Below are positions 33,887 to 44,527 of a DNA stretch of 64,000 bases, piece by piece. The translations under genes and the position numbers were made by a program. Source of the stretch: Albugo candida (Eukaryota > Oomycota > Peronosporomycetes > Albuginales); assembly GCA_040437565.1 (NCBI GenBank), contig JBDOQK010000056.1:62001-126000 (forward strand), read 5' to 3'. How positions within the stretch are numbered: the first letter of the stretch is position 1; the number at the start of each line of letters is the position of its first letter. The notes under the pieces are model-generated. The model worked only from the letters and a program-made list of their open reading frames with translations, had not been told where the DNA came from and made no database searches.

Positions 33887-35646
33887 TGAAAGTCGTAGAC
33901 CTTGGAGTTTCTACAATTGAGAGTCCTGAGCAAAATCAGCACAATTTGGTACCGATCGATCGTGAAGTACACTGCAAAAGCAAAACTTATATGGAGAGGG
34001 AAGCAGTAGGATTAAATGAAGATGAATACACGATGACGGCTGATGAATATGAGGAATTAGAACGTGGATTCGAGAATGGAGCTGAGCAGCAGGAGGAAAA
34101 CCGCAGGGTGATGCAAATGATAAAGGAGTTGATGGGTCTAGGCACTGAAGGATTACAAGATACCACACAAGTGCTTGAGATCGAAGGACTTTTGCAAAAT
34201 TCTCGATTGGAAGAGCGTGACAATAATGGCTCATCTATGTCACAGTCGAATGATTTTGCTTCTAATATGGAGCAAAGTCACAGTGAAGAAGCTTATCGGA
34301 GACTGCTGGTGCGATCTGTATTGGAGCTTTCACGTGAAAAAGAAAATGTGAAGCTTGCAGCTGCAGCAGGGAATGCTTTACTGGAGCAGCTGTCTATTGT
34401 TCAGAAAGAAAAAACAGCACTTATGAAGTCGCTCGAAGCCAAAACAATGGATTTTGAGTGTGCTGAAGCAGAAAATGCTCGATTGAAAAAGGTTTGTGAG
34501 GGGATGGAGCAAGAATTAAGACATTATGATGCTACTACGGGAAGTTGGAATAATGCAACAAATGAGAGCGGAAGCTACAGTGCCGTGAACACAGGGGGGG
34601 AAGGAAATTCAAGTAAGCAGGACGCCATTCGGGTACAGGAACATGTATGCAGACAGGATTTACCTGAATCCTGTAAACTTTGTGAGCGTTTCGAGATGGA
34701 ACTAAAACTAATGGCAACAGAGAAAGAGAAGCTGCAGCGTCGATGTTTAGATTTGGAAGTGGACCAAGAGCGATCACAAAGATCGTGGACGGAGCTCAAT
34801 CATCTTTGCAAGCGCAATGAACTATGTCTTAAACGCGTGCAAGCTGAATACACTAAAGCGTTGGAAGATATGGAATATATGGCGACACAAATCCAGTGTC
34901 TCAAGGAAGACCAGCGTAGCTCGGGTGTGAAGCGAGATAAGCTTCATCTGGCATCGCAAAAGCTTCAAACAGAGAATGACATGATGAGTATATTACTGGA
35001 AGAAAGGCTTGGGATCATACAGCAATTACGAAGTGAAAAATCAGCCAATATCACACAAACGCAACGATACGAGACTCGAATCGCAATTCTCTCTGCTGAA
35101 AACACGCAGTTGGTGGATGTAATGAAAAAGTGTCATGAGCGGTTGAGTATCTTAGAGGAAGAAAATCGAGAGCAAAATGTCTTGCAGAAGCAAGTTGCTG
35201 ACCTAGAAATGCTGATAGCGGAGGCAGACCAGAAATGGATGCAGTGCAGCCGGGAAAATAGAAGCCTTCGGACACGCTTCTCTTCTGCCTCTGAACAATG
35301 CGCGGAAGACTGTTTTTACTCGAGCACAGATTACGCAGGGCTTGGAAGTGAGCAAGAATCGACTGCTGCTAATGTGCTGGAGAGCAATGCAAAGAAGCAG
35401 TCAAGAGATGAAAGCTTTGACGGGAAGAATATCGTTATTGTCGATTATCAGGTGGACGAGTACCTTGAATGCGACGAAACTGGCACTTCTTGTTCTGAAG
35501 ATCTGGATCATGCAGGAGATGAAAACGAAGTGTCAAAATTAGCTGTATGTGTTAGCAGCCACGAAGGGAATAGTAATTCCTCACTCTACATTGGTATCTC
35601 ACTTATTGCCTGCGCGACGGCATTGCGGCTGATGTTACGAAAGTAA
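33887..35646 (+). CDS. Tail-anchored coiled-coil protein
   Basis: Open frame from 33766; I place the start at ATG 33887 (586 residues) because the preceding 40 codons read like untranslated sequence just after TLS1. Acidic N-terminus (NEDEYTMTADEYEELERG), then long coiled-coil segments from about residue 130 to 480 (LRSEKSANITQTQRYETRI, LEEENREQNVLQKQVADLE), a Cys-x-x-Cys pair (ESCKLCERF) midway, an acidic stretch, and a C-terminal hydrophobic helix of about 18 residues ending four residues from the end (YIGISLIACATALRLMLRK). This is the plan of tail-anchored tethers such as golgins or syntaphilin-like proteins. Family not recognised; the membrane is unknown. Confidence 0.7.
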
Positions 35647-35747
35647 AACGACAATTGGCAATTAAACTGGTGGATAGATGCAAGCAGTAATGTAAAGTGG
35701 ATTAGGACAAAATCTTGTTTTTTGCGTTAGATTTTATAGAAAGTAAG

Positions 35748-36188
35748 TTATGTTTCTTTATGACCTGTTTCAGTAACAGTATGCTTCAAATTGTGTGAGG
35801 ATACACCGTACCGCTGGACTTCAGCGTCATTGCGACCAAATCCTTGTAATCGTAAGGTGGAGTTTTGGAAAGCAAGGCAAACGCCTCCTATGCTTCCAAT
35901 GATACCACTGAGAAACATGGTTCGTCTTGCCAGTAATGGGTCAAAATGACGTCCTGTTTGACAATTCAAAATTCGGTCAGTCAGTACGGCTCAATTAGGT
36001 GCTGTTTACGCACCCAAAAAGTATCCAATGGGCAAAGAAGTGACACTCATAAAAATTCCTTGTGCATAATCATTAAAACTAACATTCTCCAATATTTCCT
36101 TGTGGCTTGGATTGCTATTAACGACGGGAAATTTCGGGATTTTTGGATCTTGCAGCACTGGCGCACTGTTATTCTCAAAAAAGACCAT
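35748..36188 (-). CDS. Mitochondrial complex I 20.9/21-kDa-type accessory subunit (NUXM-like)
   Basis: Exons 36188-36014 and 35953-35748, intron 36013-35954 (60 nt, CTGAC branch); 126 residues. It matches plant and fungal complex I accessory subunits: FPVVNSNPSHKEILENVSF corresponds to the YPVVDxNPxFxxVVxNF opening, and after the splice SGIIGSIGGVCLAFQNST plus RLQGFGRNDAEVQRYG corresponds to the GGxxYAYQNSxGRLMGFxPNDxEV end. Two hydrophobic helices (FMSVTSLPIGYFLG and FLSGIIGSIGGVCLAF) fit an inner-membrane arm subunit. Assembly and stability role by family; no catalytic residues. Confidence 0.82.
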
Positions 36189-37330
36189 TTCTGGTACATT
36201 ATTTTAGGGCGCCGCGCATTATAACGTCAAGTCAATGTGTCTGTGCTTCCGGCAATCATTTATTACTAGGTATGCGGTATAGCAGGGCCAGGTGTGTGGC
36301 TCTAGTTCTCGTTGCATTTGAATGCGTCTTCAACTCAGTATATCAATGCTGGCGAAGGAAAAATTGCTGAATGATTACTTTCTGACGGGCGCAGTTACGG
36401 GCCTGAGCGAGTTCTAAATGTGTTAAGGCGTTCTTGCTGTGGGAGGAGTTGAGAATCCAGCCGAGTCCTAACTAGTTCACCAACACTGCTGGCAGGCACT
36501 TCATCATATACCGAGAGAGAGAGGAATTCTAAGTGACTTTGCCTATGTTTAATCGCGCTGATATCGTCGTGAGGACCAGGAATGTCACCAAGATTATTCT
36601 ACCTAGACTGAGAAGAGCGTATCAGCGGTTGAATGACACGTCACTTGTAAAGTCTTTTGACGTCAATATGATGAAGAAATTGTTCGTGGAGTGCTCGGAA
36701 GCCGTGCTTCGAGACTCACATCAGCACCTCCATCCTTTTGTGCGTGAAATTAGAACAATTGTTTTACCGATGACGTGCGCTTCATTATTCATCGTTGATT
36801 ATCAACGTATAGAATACCGAGAGGACCACTATTACCTCATGAGACGTCATGCAGCGCAGTGAAGAGCAGGACGAACTAAAGGATGAGCACATATACGTTA
36901 CAAATACCTTGCGAATTAAGTCAAAATGCTTAGAAAAAATGGGTCTGCCTGTTCTCAGTTGTGCAGATTTTCAGAAACCCAATAGTTTTCAAGTATCGAC
37001 CGTTGAATCACGCCTTATCGGTGTAGAAGCGGTAGCAGGTGATTCGTTCTTGTCTTCAATCATAATGAAGTCCAATGAATGGATATAGGCTCAGCTACAG
37101 CTAGGATGTTGAAGGCGAGCAAGATCAGGATGGAAAAAGTCGCCTTCCCGCAAAAGCATTAGCATTGGGGGTTCGCAATGGAGGATGGAGTACATCTTCA
37201 AACAGAGGATAGTAGTGTGGACCACGTTCCTGTAATGTACCATGATTATTATCAACCGAGAAGTCGGAATAGTACCATTCTTATGAGTAGAGTTATATGT
37301 TGTTCACTCAGGAGCCTACTTGAATAAACT
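36189..37330 (+). other. No firm gene; coding-like sequence at 36533-37088
   Basis: 36533-36862 (109 codons; FNRADIVVRTRNVTKIILPR, CSEAVLRDSHQHLHPFVRE) and 36849-37088 (SEEQDELKDEHIYVTNTLR, GLPVLSCADFQKP) are adjacent, in different frames and both protein-like. A splice that joins them cleanly is not evident, so this may be one gene broken by a frameshift. Family not recognised. The rest is unremarkable AT-rich sequence. Confidence 0.35.
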
Positions 37331-38447
37331 TCATATTGTTACCACGAACAATCGTGTTCCTTCGACCTCCTTCTTTGCCCATTCTTCCTCCAGCACTTTG
37401 ATCCTATTCATCACCTTCTGTGACAGCTTTTCCTGTGTTTCACCTCTCTTCTTGCTTGTTTTTGCACCAAATTTGTCATGCTCTTCGAGGATATACTGCT
37501 CCAGTTCACTTGATTCATAAAGTTGAGCCTTCATCTTTGGACTATCCTGATGAGGCGAAGACTTCAACGGGGCGACTCAGGGAGTTTTACCACTGCATCG
37601 TCCCTTCTCTGAGAAATCACCGGCTCGTTCTCTTCCTCTTTTTCGTACATCATCTTCGTTGGAGTCGTACATTCTCGTGTCAGACTGCAATCGTCAAGTG
37701 TATTTTAGAGCTCAGGGTCATCGGACCCCACGGTAGATATGCCTTTGGTTTGACAAGCGGGTGAGTCTGTTTGGTCTTTTCGGTGAAGAAGCTTTCGACT
37801 TGTGCGATACAAAATCGCTGAGTAAATAGCGACAAGTAAAGTCTCTCAAAAAAGCCCTTACTTGTGGGATACGAGATTCAAAACGCCACATTCTTCCGTG
37901 TACGCTGCAATATCGAGATATCCGACCACTTTTTGGCCATTTGATCCCATTGCATTGTTCACAATTGGAAGGTTCAAATGGCAGCTTCTGGAAGCGCGCA
38001 TCGATTTCCCGGCGTTCGATTTTCATTGATAATTTCTCATTGATGTTATTCTGCATCCTAGTGTGACACAAATGTCGAGACACAACAACAAAACTTTTTC
38101 GCGAAAAACAGATACTTCCGCAAGAACACAGCTTCTCCAATCAGTTTCTTGGACTCGAATTCATCCCTAAAAGGAACCAGTAACCAAGGAATCTAGCGCA
38201 GTATACTAAACCATTCGAGTCCTTTGATGCTCTGCGACCAAAAATCGTGACGTGTAAGTATTATTTCATCCTTTCCAGCAGAGTCGCTTCCGATGTGGTA
38301 ATGGTGTACTTGCAATAGGTGTTTGGTAGTATGATCTTCTTTGGTGATATTTGCCTGGTATTTGTGTCTCCCCCCGGACTGATCGCATAACCTCTGAGTG
38401 AGCAAAAACGAGGTACAGATGGAGCGGAAGTCCTTACCTTTGATCAT
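37331..38447 (-). CDS. Seven-exon gene, conserved-looking protein of unknown family
   Basis: Exons 38447-38212, 38166-38116, 38057-37862, 37817-37732, 37684-37591, 37546-37331, with introns of 45, 58, 44, 47 and 44 nt; all junctions are in frame from ATG 38447 and give 292 residues. Coding-like sequence (KEQEDAFDFIDEKSQERSNM) continues upstream to about 38600, so at least one more 5' exon is likely and the true start is uncertain. Blocks: HTTKHLLQVHHYHIGSDSAG, LTRHDFWSQSIKGLEWDEFE, IERREIDARFQKLPFEPSNC, FCIAQVESFFTEKTKQTHP, and a C-terminal charged helix (SQKVMNRIKVLEEEWAKKE). Cys pair C-x-x-C (NCEQC). No signal or membrane segment. I do not recognise the family. Confidence 0.6.
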
Positions 38448-38653
38448 TTCAGTAAAGGATTCCCTATCTCGAATATGATGGAGGACGATGGATCCGGAAC
38501 CAGCTGGACTGCTTCAAAAGCAATCATCATGTTGCTTCTTTCTTGACTTTTCTCATCAATGAAATCAAATGCATCCTCCTGCTCCTTTCTACCATAATTT
38601 CTGCCGGTCTCTCAAGGTTATAGGATTGCAGAAAGCAAGAGAGTTCGCGGAAC

Positions 38654-39353
38654 ATGTATCAGTACGTAGGAAACGTGTTCAAGGCGACTGCTCCTTCTTT
38701 TGATCGCGTTATGGGTGAAAGCGTATCCAAAGTCGGTACCGTCAACAACGCAATATTTCCAATTCTCTCGCCATATTCAATTTTTCAAAAAAAACTGGAG
38801 TTCAAGCAAGACGATAAATGGCATCAAGATGCTCGTGAATGATCAGAATTTGAGAAACGGGAAGAAGAGGCCAATGGAAGGCCAGTAGACGCTTTGAAGC
38901 CTTTAAGCCAAAACAATGCGCACAAGTTGTATGCGCTCCATCGGATCGTCGCAAGCTGAAAGCCAGTCACCAGATTCCGATGCAGCTAGACGTGAACGAC
39001 GTGATCAAGAACAAGCTCTGAAGCGCCAGATCGATGAAGAAAGTCGTCAGCGGGAGGGGAGGAGGACTGCTTCGGCAGCTGCAACTGCCGATGGATCAAA
39101 GTATCATGAACCTTGATAGAAGACATTCGCAATCCGGTACTGAATGGTACATGGTACCAAGCAACGGAAATAGACATACACATTGTCAGAGACTTCATGG
39201 ATTTTGTAATGGAAATGGCGTGGACAGTATTTAAATCGTTTTGGCTCGAAACACTCGCTAACGTCATCTTCCATTTAGAGCTTCTGACAGAATTACCCAT
39301 GATATATCGATGTCGCTGAGAACAGTCGAGTCAACTGGGGTGGAGTTGGCTGA
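38654..39353 (+). pseudogene. Frame-broken coding region sharing its 3' end with 44.5-44.7 kb
   Basis: A series of protein-like stretches in different frames: MYQYVGNVFKATAPSFDRVM (38654), SEFEKREEEANGRPVDALK (about 38843), DAARRERRDQEQALKRQID (about 38970), MEMAWTVFKSFWLETLAN (about 39200) and a terminal DVAENSRVNWGGVG ending at 39353. Some frame changes might be introns, but several have no good splice sites. The last 150 bp are duplicated at 44528-44677 (ending DVAQYSRVDWGGVG), which supports a real coding past. Family unknown. Confidence 0.35.
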
Positions 39354-39643
39354 ATCGGAGCTTTATTGAATCGACGTGTTCCTGGTACTTCAGCACAAGG
39401 GTCGTACATCGATTCGTGGTACATGACGCATGAAACGTTACGACATCCAACATGCACTGACGTTCTTCGTAGACCGACTCGTTCTTCGTCACGAGAAAGT
39501 ATAGAACAAAAGAATAGAATGAAAGGCGACCTGTACCGAATAGACTCAAGCCCGTGGATTGAAGTACGCACAAGTTGCACTTCTGCAAATAGACTGCGGC
39601 TAATTATGTAAATATAATCCATGCATTTATTCTTTGTGTCATT
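39209..39643 (+). repeat. Direct segmental duplication C, copy 1 (copy 2: 44528-44970)
   Basis: About 435 bp, roughly 93 percent similar by eye to 44528-44970. It includes the last codons of the broken coding region and about 290 bp downstream. Copy 1 ends exactly where arm B of the inverted duplication begins (39640-39643), so the two duplications were joined here. Confidence 0.85.
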
Positions 39644-39829
39644 CTAACCTTGTAACTTAACTACAATTATTTCACTCCCATTACATCTCTACATACTATA
39701 CACTAATACAACATTCCATCTACAAAAGCACTCGCATGTGCAGGCCGCCACCAATTTATGAATACACGGTACAGCGCGTCGCCACATCATCTAAAAATAG
39801 CGGCGCCAATGTCCAAATGCATCAGNNNN
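39640..39829. repeat. Arm B' of the inverted segmental duplication
   Basis: Reverse complement of 24465-24655 with a few substitutions. It ends at a 100-N gap (39826-39925), where the assembly broke. Confidence 0.8.
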
Positions 39830-39925
39830 NNNNNNNNNNNNNNNNNNNNNNNNNNNNNNNNNNNNNNNNNNNNNNNNNNNNNNNNNNNNNNNNNNNNNNN
39901 NNNNNNNNNNNNNNNNNNNNNNNNN

Positions 39926-40369
39926 AAATGCGGAACTGACGTACGAAAATGAGCGTGTGAAGAACGGAATTGCGGAACTGACGGACGAAAATGAGCGTGT
40001 GAAGGACGGAATTGCGGAACTGACGGACGAAAATGAGCGGGTGAAGAACGGAAATGCGGAAATGAAGGACGAAAATGAGCGGGTGAAGAACGGAATTGCA
40101 GAACTGAAGGACGAAAATGAGCGGGTGAAGAACGGAAACGCGGAACTGACGGACGAAAATGAGCGGGTGAGGATCGAAATTACGGAACTGGAGGACGAAA
40201 ATGAGCGGGTGAAGAACGAAATTGCGGAACTGACGGACGAAAATGAGCGGGTGAGGATCGAAATTACGGAACTGGAGGACGAAAATGAGCGGGTGAAGAA
40301 CGGAATTGCGGAACTGACGGACGAAAATGAGCGGGTGAGGATCGAAATTACGGAACTGGAGGACGAAAA
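39926..40369 (+). repeat. 42-bp tandem repeat array (coding)
   Basis: Units differ by few substitutions that alternate in a higher-order pattern (KN-type and RI-type units interleave). Flanked on both sides by gaps, so the visible length is a minimum. Confidence 0.9.
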
Positions 40370-40554
40370 NNNNNNNNNNNNNNNNNNNNNNNNNNNNNNN
40401 NNNNNNNNNNNNNNNNNNNNNNNNNNNNNNNNNNNNNNNNNNNNNNNNNNNNNNNNNNNNNNNNNNNNNTGAAAAATGAAGCTGAAAGATTGTCAGTGTA
40501 TCAAGTAGCTGTTCAGTCGCAACTGAGTCAAGTGTCAACACATAATTGTAATTA
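39926..40554 (+). CDS. Coiled-coil protein made of 14-residue repeats, N-terminus in gap
   Basis: Between two 100-N gaps (39826-39925 and 40370-40469) lie about ten copies of a 42-bp unit encoding variants of ENERVKNGIAELTD, including ENERVRIEITELED. The 14-residue period equals two heptads with hydrophobic a/d positions, so the product is a continuous coiled coil. After the second gap the frame continues with KNEAERLSVYQVAVQSQLSQ and stops at 40554. Start codon and copy number are unknown because both ends are in gaps, as expected of a collapsed array. No family recognised. Confidence 0.6.
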
Positions 40555-41390
40555 ATATAAGTGATTTTGCTAAATTGGTAGTCTTGAAGTCATCCTTGCA
40601 GACTCCTCGCGTTTGTACCTTTTCTTTCGTATACAGCCTTCAAGATACGGTATATTGCGCTCGTAGCCATTACATGGAACGATCCTTTCATATTTGAATT
40701 TATCGGACGTTATGATCATCTCTTCTGGAAGGGAAAGGGCTACAACGTTTGAACACCTCAATATATATATTCAAAGAAATATCGAACATGGCACTAGTAC
40801 AGGATACTTCCATACAGACAAAGAATGCATTGAAAAGTGCTGTCAATGTATCTTTCCAGCAACCGATCCATGAGCGCGGACCTTACGAATTCAACCCGCC
40901 GGACTTTGGCAGCTTTTGTGTCTCTACCGAAATGTGCGAGGTAAGACGCATCACCTGGATCGCTTGATAGCGCTAAATTATGTCTTCAGCCAGGACTGGA
41001 CCTATGCTTGCAAAGATAAGTGATATACCTACTCCGTCCGTTTCGCACCGACAATGGTCTTGAAATCCAGAGTTATTCTTCAAACTGTGAGTGCTTTCTG
41101 TTCTCGCCGCATTGGTACTGATGTTGTCTGTAGGTCACAAAAACAATAGAAGGCATCGGTAGATAACACTTTCTTGCGCGGTGACTGGAAGGTATATATG
41201 TCCTCATACAACAATGCGTTTGTGTCTAGCTTCTTGTTGCTGTTTGAGATCGTCGTTGCTGGACCTTTGTCCATTCACGATAATTGGCTACGGCTTCTCC
41301 TCTACTTTTTATTGTGATTGTACTGTCGCAATTCCGTCCAAGAAGGTTTGATGAATCATGAACTAGTTTGCGTGGTGATCTGCTCGTCTT
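40555..41390. other. Interior of the duplicated locus; short coding-like frames only
   Basis: 40788-40930 on the plus strand encodes a plausible N-terminal exon (MALVQDTSIQTKNALKSAV, HERGPYEFNPPDFGSFC) followed by a GAG|GTAAG donor; possible next exons after 40989 end quickly in stops. On the minus strand 41274-41080 is open (DKGPATTISNSNKKLD). Neither gives a confident gene. Confidence 0.3.
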
Positions 41391-41757
41391 GTGTACACTG
41401 AGCGAGAAATCAAAACAAGACTCGGATGGAGAAGACTCACGACTGATGTAGGCCCGCATCGGATGCCCAATNNNNNNNNNNNNNNNNNNNNNNNNNNNNN
41501 NNNNNNNNNNNNNNNNNNNNNNNNNNNNNNNNNNNNNNNNNNNNNNNNNNNNNNNNNNNNNNNNNNNNNNNGGCTACGGCTTCTCCTCTACTTTTTATTG
41601 TGATTGTACTGTCGCAATTCCGTCCAAGAAGGTTTGATGAATCATGAACTAGTTTGCGTGGTGATCTGCTCGTCTTGTGTACACTGAGCGAGAAATCAAA
41701 ACAAGACTCGGATGGAGAAGACTCACGACTGATGTAGGCCCGCATCGGATGCCCAAT
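41286..41757. repeat. Unmerged 186-bp contig overlap around 100-N gap (41472-41571)
   Basis: 41286-41471 equals 41572-41757 exactly as far as read. Scaffolding artefact, nested inside the real inverted duplication. Confidence 0.9.
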
Positions 41758-42195
41758 TTGAATGAAAACTTACGCGCGGCCCAAGACGTTTTACCTTGGA
41801 CCAAGCGATGTGAAATTGAACTGGAAGTGCGTGTTAGGACACAACATTCGTTAAAATGATGTGGTGAGTCGAGGTGTCAATATCATGATAGAGACTGAGT
41901 GCCAATCACATCGAGAATCGTCGTCAGCGCTTTCCAATACAATTGGATTCAAACACTCTCCCCAGATCGACAATTTGGGTAAGAAGAAAGCCTTAGGATT
42001 CATGCATGGAATGAGGCAAAGATTGTCACTGTATTGCGCAGCCTTGCAGATGTGTCGGAAATCGACGAAGATTTAGGTCTGAAGATTATTCATATAATAT
42101 TAAAAGACGCAATATTTATTCTTTCTTATTACCCATCTCTCGGTAAATAATTGAACTTTTGTGTGAATGCTTCCGAGCCGAACTAAAGCCGTGTC
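41391..42195 (+). pseudogene. Arm A': degenerate inverted copy of the 3' end of the Thr/Pro-rich gene
   Basis: Reverse-complement match to 23020-23521. The exon ending KTRLGWRRLTTD, the following intron and the last exon are all recognisable, but the last exon breaks after NWKCVLGHNIR: small deletions relative to the 23 kb copy give a stop, and the remaining C-terminal sequence (FMHGMRQRLSLYCAALQMC) lies in another frame up to 42076. So this copy cannot make the full C-terminus. It also contains the 186-bp assembly overlap at the 41472-41571 gap. Confidence 0.7.
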
Positions 42196-42438
42196 CTCTA
42201 TCAAATTGCGTGACCTGGAGAAAATTGAACAGTAGCATGCAGCCAACTAGAAATGGGAAACAGGAAGAAGTAAGCCTTCATACTCTCCTTATATTATAGA
42301 ATCCTGAAACACGATAAAGCACCTTAAACAATTCCCAATGTTCTGACCGACAATCGCGTAAGAATGGTCCTTATGATTGAATTGGAGCGATCCTTATCTC
42401 GCGGCAGGAGAGACCGCAAGCGGATTTTCCTTGGCATG

Positions 42439-42470
42439 TTTAGGGTCTAGGGTTTAGGGTTTAGGGTTTA
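42439..42470 (+). repeat. Interstitial telomeric tract (TTTAGGG type)
   Basis: Four full heptamers plus a half: TTTAGGG, TCTAGGG, TTTAGGG, TTTAGGG, TTTA. TTTAGGG is the plant/stramenopile-type telomere unit. It lies between the end of arm A' and unrelated coding-like sequence, 21 kb from the nearest window edge and flanked by normal genes, so it is internal. Confidence 0.85.
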
Positions 42471-44527
42471 GATACGTTTTCCGATAAGCGTTTTTGACCC
42501 AAGTCACCATATCCTCGTTCGAACTCTCCACATCCTCATCGTTGGGCTCAAAACTAGCCATTCGTCTCTGTCGATAAGTCTTGTTTTGAAGAACTGAGAA
42601 GTGGGAAGAGTTTCGAATGATTCCGAAAAGCATACGAGTCCCTCGCCTCCGGTTTTAAAGTCCAATGGCAAAATTTGGACGCGCGTAAATCCATCCATCC
42701 AATCTCATTCGGTCGAAAACGAGGATCTCGAGCATAAGCGGTGACGGCAAAACGGCACCTTTTCCGACTGAAAACGTTGCAGGAATGCTCTGACACTCTC
42801 GGCCGCAAAACGGATTCGGCAAATCACCATTCTGGAGCCGTCGATTGCGATGCAAACACCTAGCAGCTCATGTGGCCATTTTAGTGCGAGGTGCGGAGAC
42901 TGGAAGCTGTAAATTTTAGCTGCGTTGCTCCTCGTATTGCGATCAAGCGCAAGCTCTTTTCGATACCTTAAAAACGTTTTCACCGAAACACTTTCATACC
43001 CCGTTTTCTGTGCTATACAATTGAAGCGGGACCTTTGTAAGTCGGTACATTCCAACCCATGTCGGGCGCCGTATTTGACGATGACGTTGAAAGTAAGGCT
43101 GCTCGTCATAAAATGAGCATTTCTTCACCTTGGCGAGTCCATAAATTCGTACAAGCTTCCACGTAGAACTTGTTCTTCTTAAACCCACAAGAGCCACATA
43201 ACCGTACAGAACCGGTATGTATGTGCACATACTTTACGCATGTAAGGAAGTGACAAGCCACAAACAATGAGACTGAATGGCATTTTGCAATGCGCAATCT
43301 TCCAGTGGAGCGTTGCCCGTACTCATCCGGTCCTTCATTGGTATTCGATGCATTCCAAAGCTTTGCCGGTAGAAGTGTATGAACTGAGTGATTCCGAGAT
43401 TTCGTCTAGCTTTGCTCCGTTAATAACGCGGTCGTATACCTCCGCAACTATCTCTTTGAATGGCTGAAAAGCCTCGCGCATTTAAACTTCTGATAGCTGC
43501 ATCTTGCAGGAATGCTGGGCGGTATCAATTCACCGATCTTTTTGTACTGTACAGTACTGAGATCGTCGAAATTAAGCCCCAAAGCAATTCTCCGACGCAC
43601 TCTCTCTACGAGTACGGAATCCAATGCATTCCACGGACACTACGGACTCTATTGATAACGGGAGAGGTCTCAACGTGTGAGTCGACTCACATATTTATTC
43701 GCCAGTGTGAGCTAATTCCATACCATAACTTCGTACTTATGAAACTCAAGCGACCTTCTTGCCTCTTTGGTTGAATTGAATATCAATGACCTCTAATAAT
43801 TGCAACAAACCAGTTGACAGAATACGCATGAGCACACCTCTATGTATCTCATAATATGATGATATTGCGTTTACATTGTGACACATATTCCTCAATTTCG
43901 AGATTAGTCAGTAGTGCGGGCTCCCTGTTGGAAAGGTTAATGAGACAAATCTCATTCTTTTTGTGGAATCGTGAAATATTACGTGATAATCCAAGATCCG
44001 AACTATGAGAACAACCTATCAGGTGCGTATCGAATCTATGTTGTATGCTGTTTCAGGAGCAAATCAACTAGGGCCTCTGTTGCGTTTTGGCCTAAATCAA
44101 TAAATTATGAGCTCGCATGTGTGTGATTGTAGCCAGCTCCGTGTGCGCATCGTATTGTATGCCTTCCCACGGCCACAAAGACGCCAACATCCCTTGCCGC
44201 TGTATCATCCAATTTGTTCCCGAGCCGTTCACATTTGACGTAATGGATCGACTTGTACATGGTTGCGTTCGAACATTACGCGGAGAAGACACATTCCTTC
44301 TCCTCTTCGATGAAGCACACGATTTCCCAGCGTATCATCAACATTTTTTTCCAGATACCGGTTTCCGTACCTATGCACAACGTCCGTAATGCTGTCAATC
44401 TCTTTCTTCGACATTCCTGAATATGCATCAAGACAGCCATGATATCAGTATCGTTCTGAACCATCTTTCGATATTAAGCGTCTACGGTCCTTCCATTTGG
44501 TCTCTTCTTCACGTTAGTATTGGAATG
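42471..44527 (-). other. Unresolved region next to the telomeric tract
   Basis: On the minus strand 42560-42475 is open into the telomeric tract (MASFEPNDEDVESSNEDMV, TWVKNAYRKTYLNPKP). 43109-42760 and 42808-42554 are also protein-like (KTFLRYRKELALDRNTRS, KWPHELLGVCIAIDGSRMV, ARDPRFRPNEIGWMDLRAS) in two frames that could be separated by a short intron. No reverse transcriptase, integrase or transposase motif was found. From 43300 to 44100 I see nothing; 44117-44389 (plus) is open but unconvincing. Possibly a decayed accessory gene. Confidence 0.35.

Noticed and set aside
39822-40541. 239-codon open frame antisense to the 42-bp array
   Set aside because: It exists because the repeat unit lacks stops on either strand; it spans two N gaps and has no start or sensible composition (monotonous FVLQFRNFDPHPLIF units).
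42471-43300. Remnant of a retroelement or DNA transposon beside the telomeric tract
   Set aside because: No reverse transcriptase, integrase, RNase H or DDE-type motif and no terminal repeats could be seen; left as unassigned coding-like sequence.
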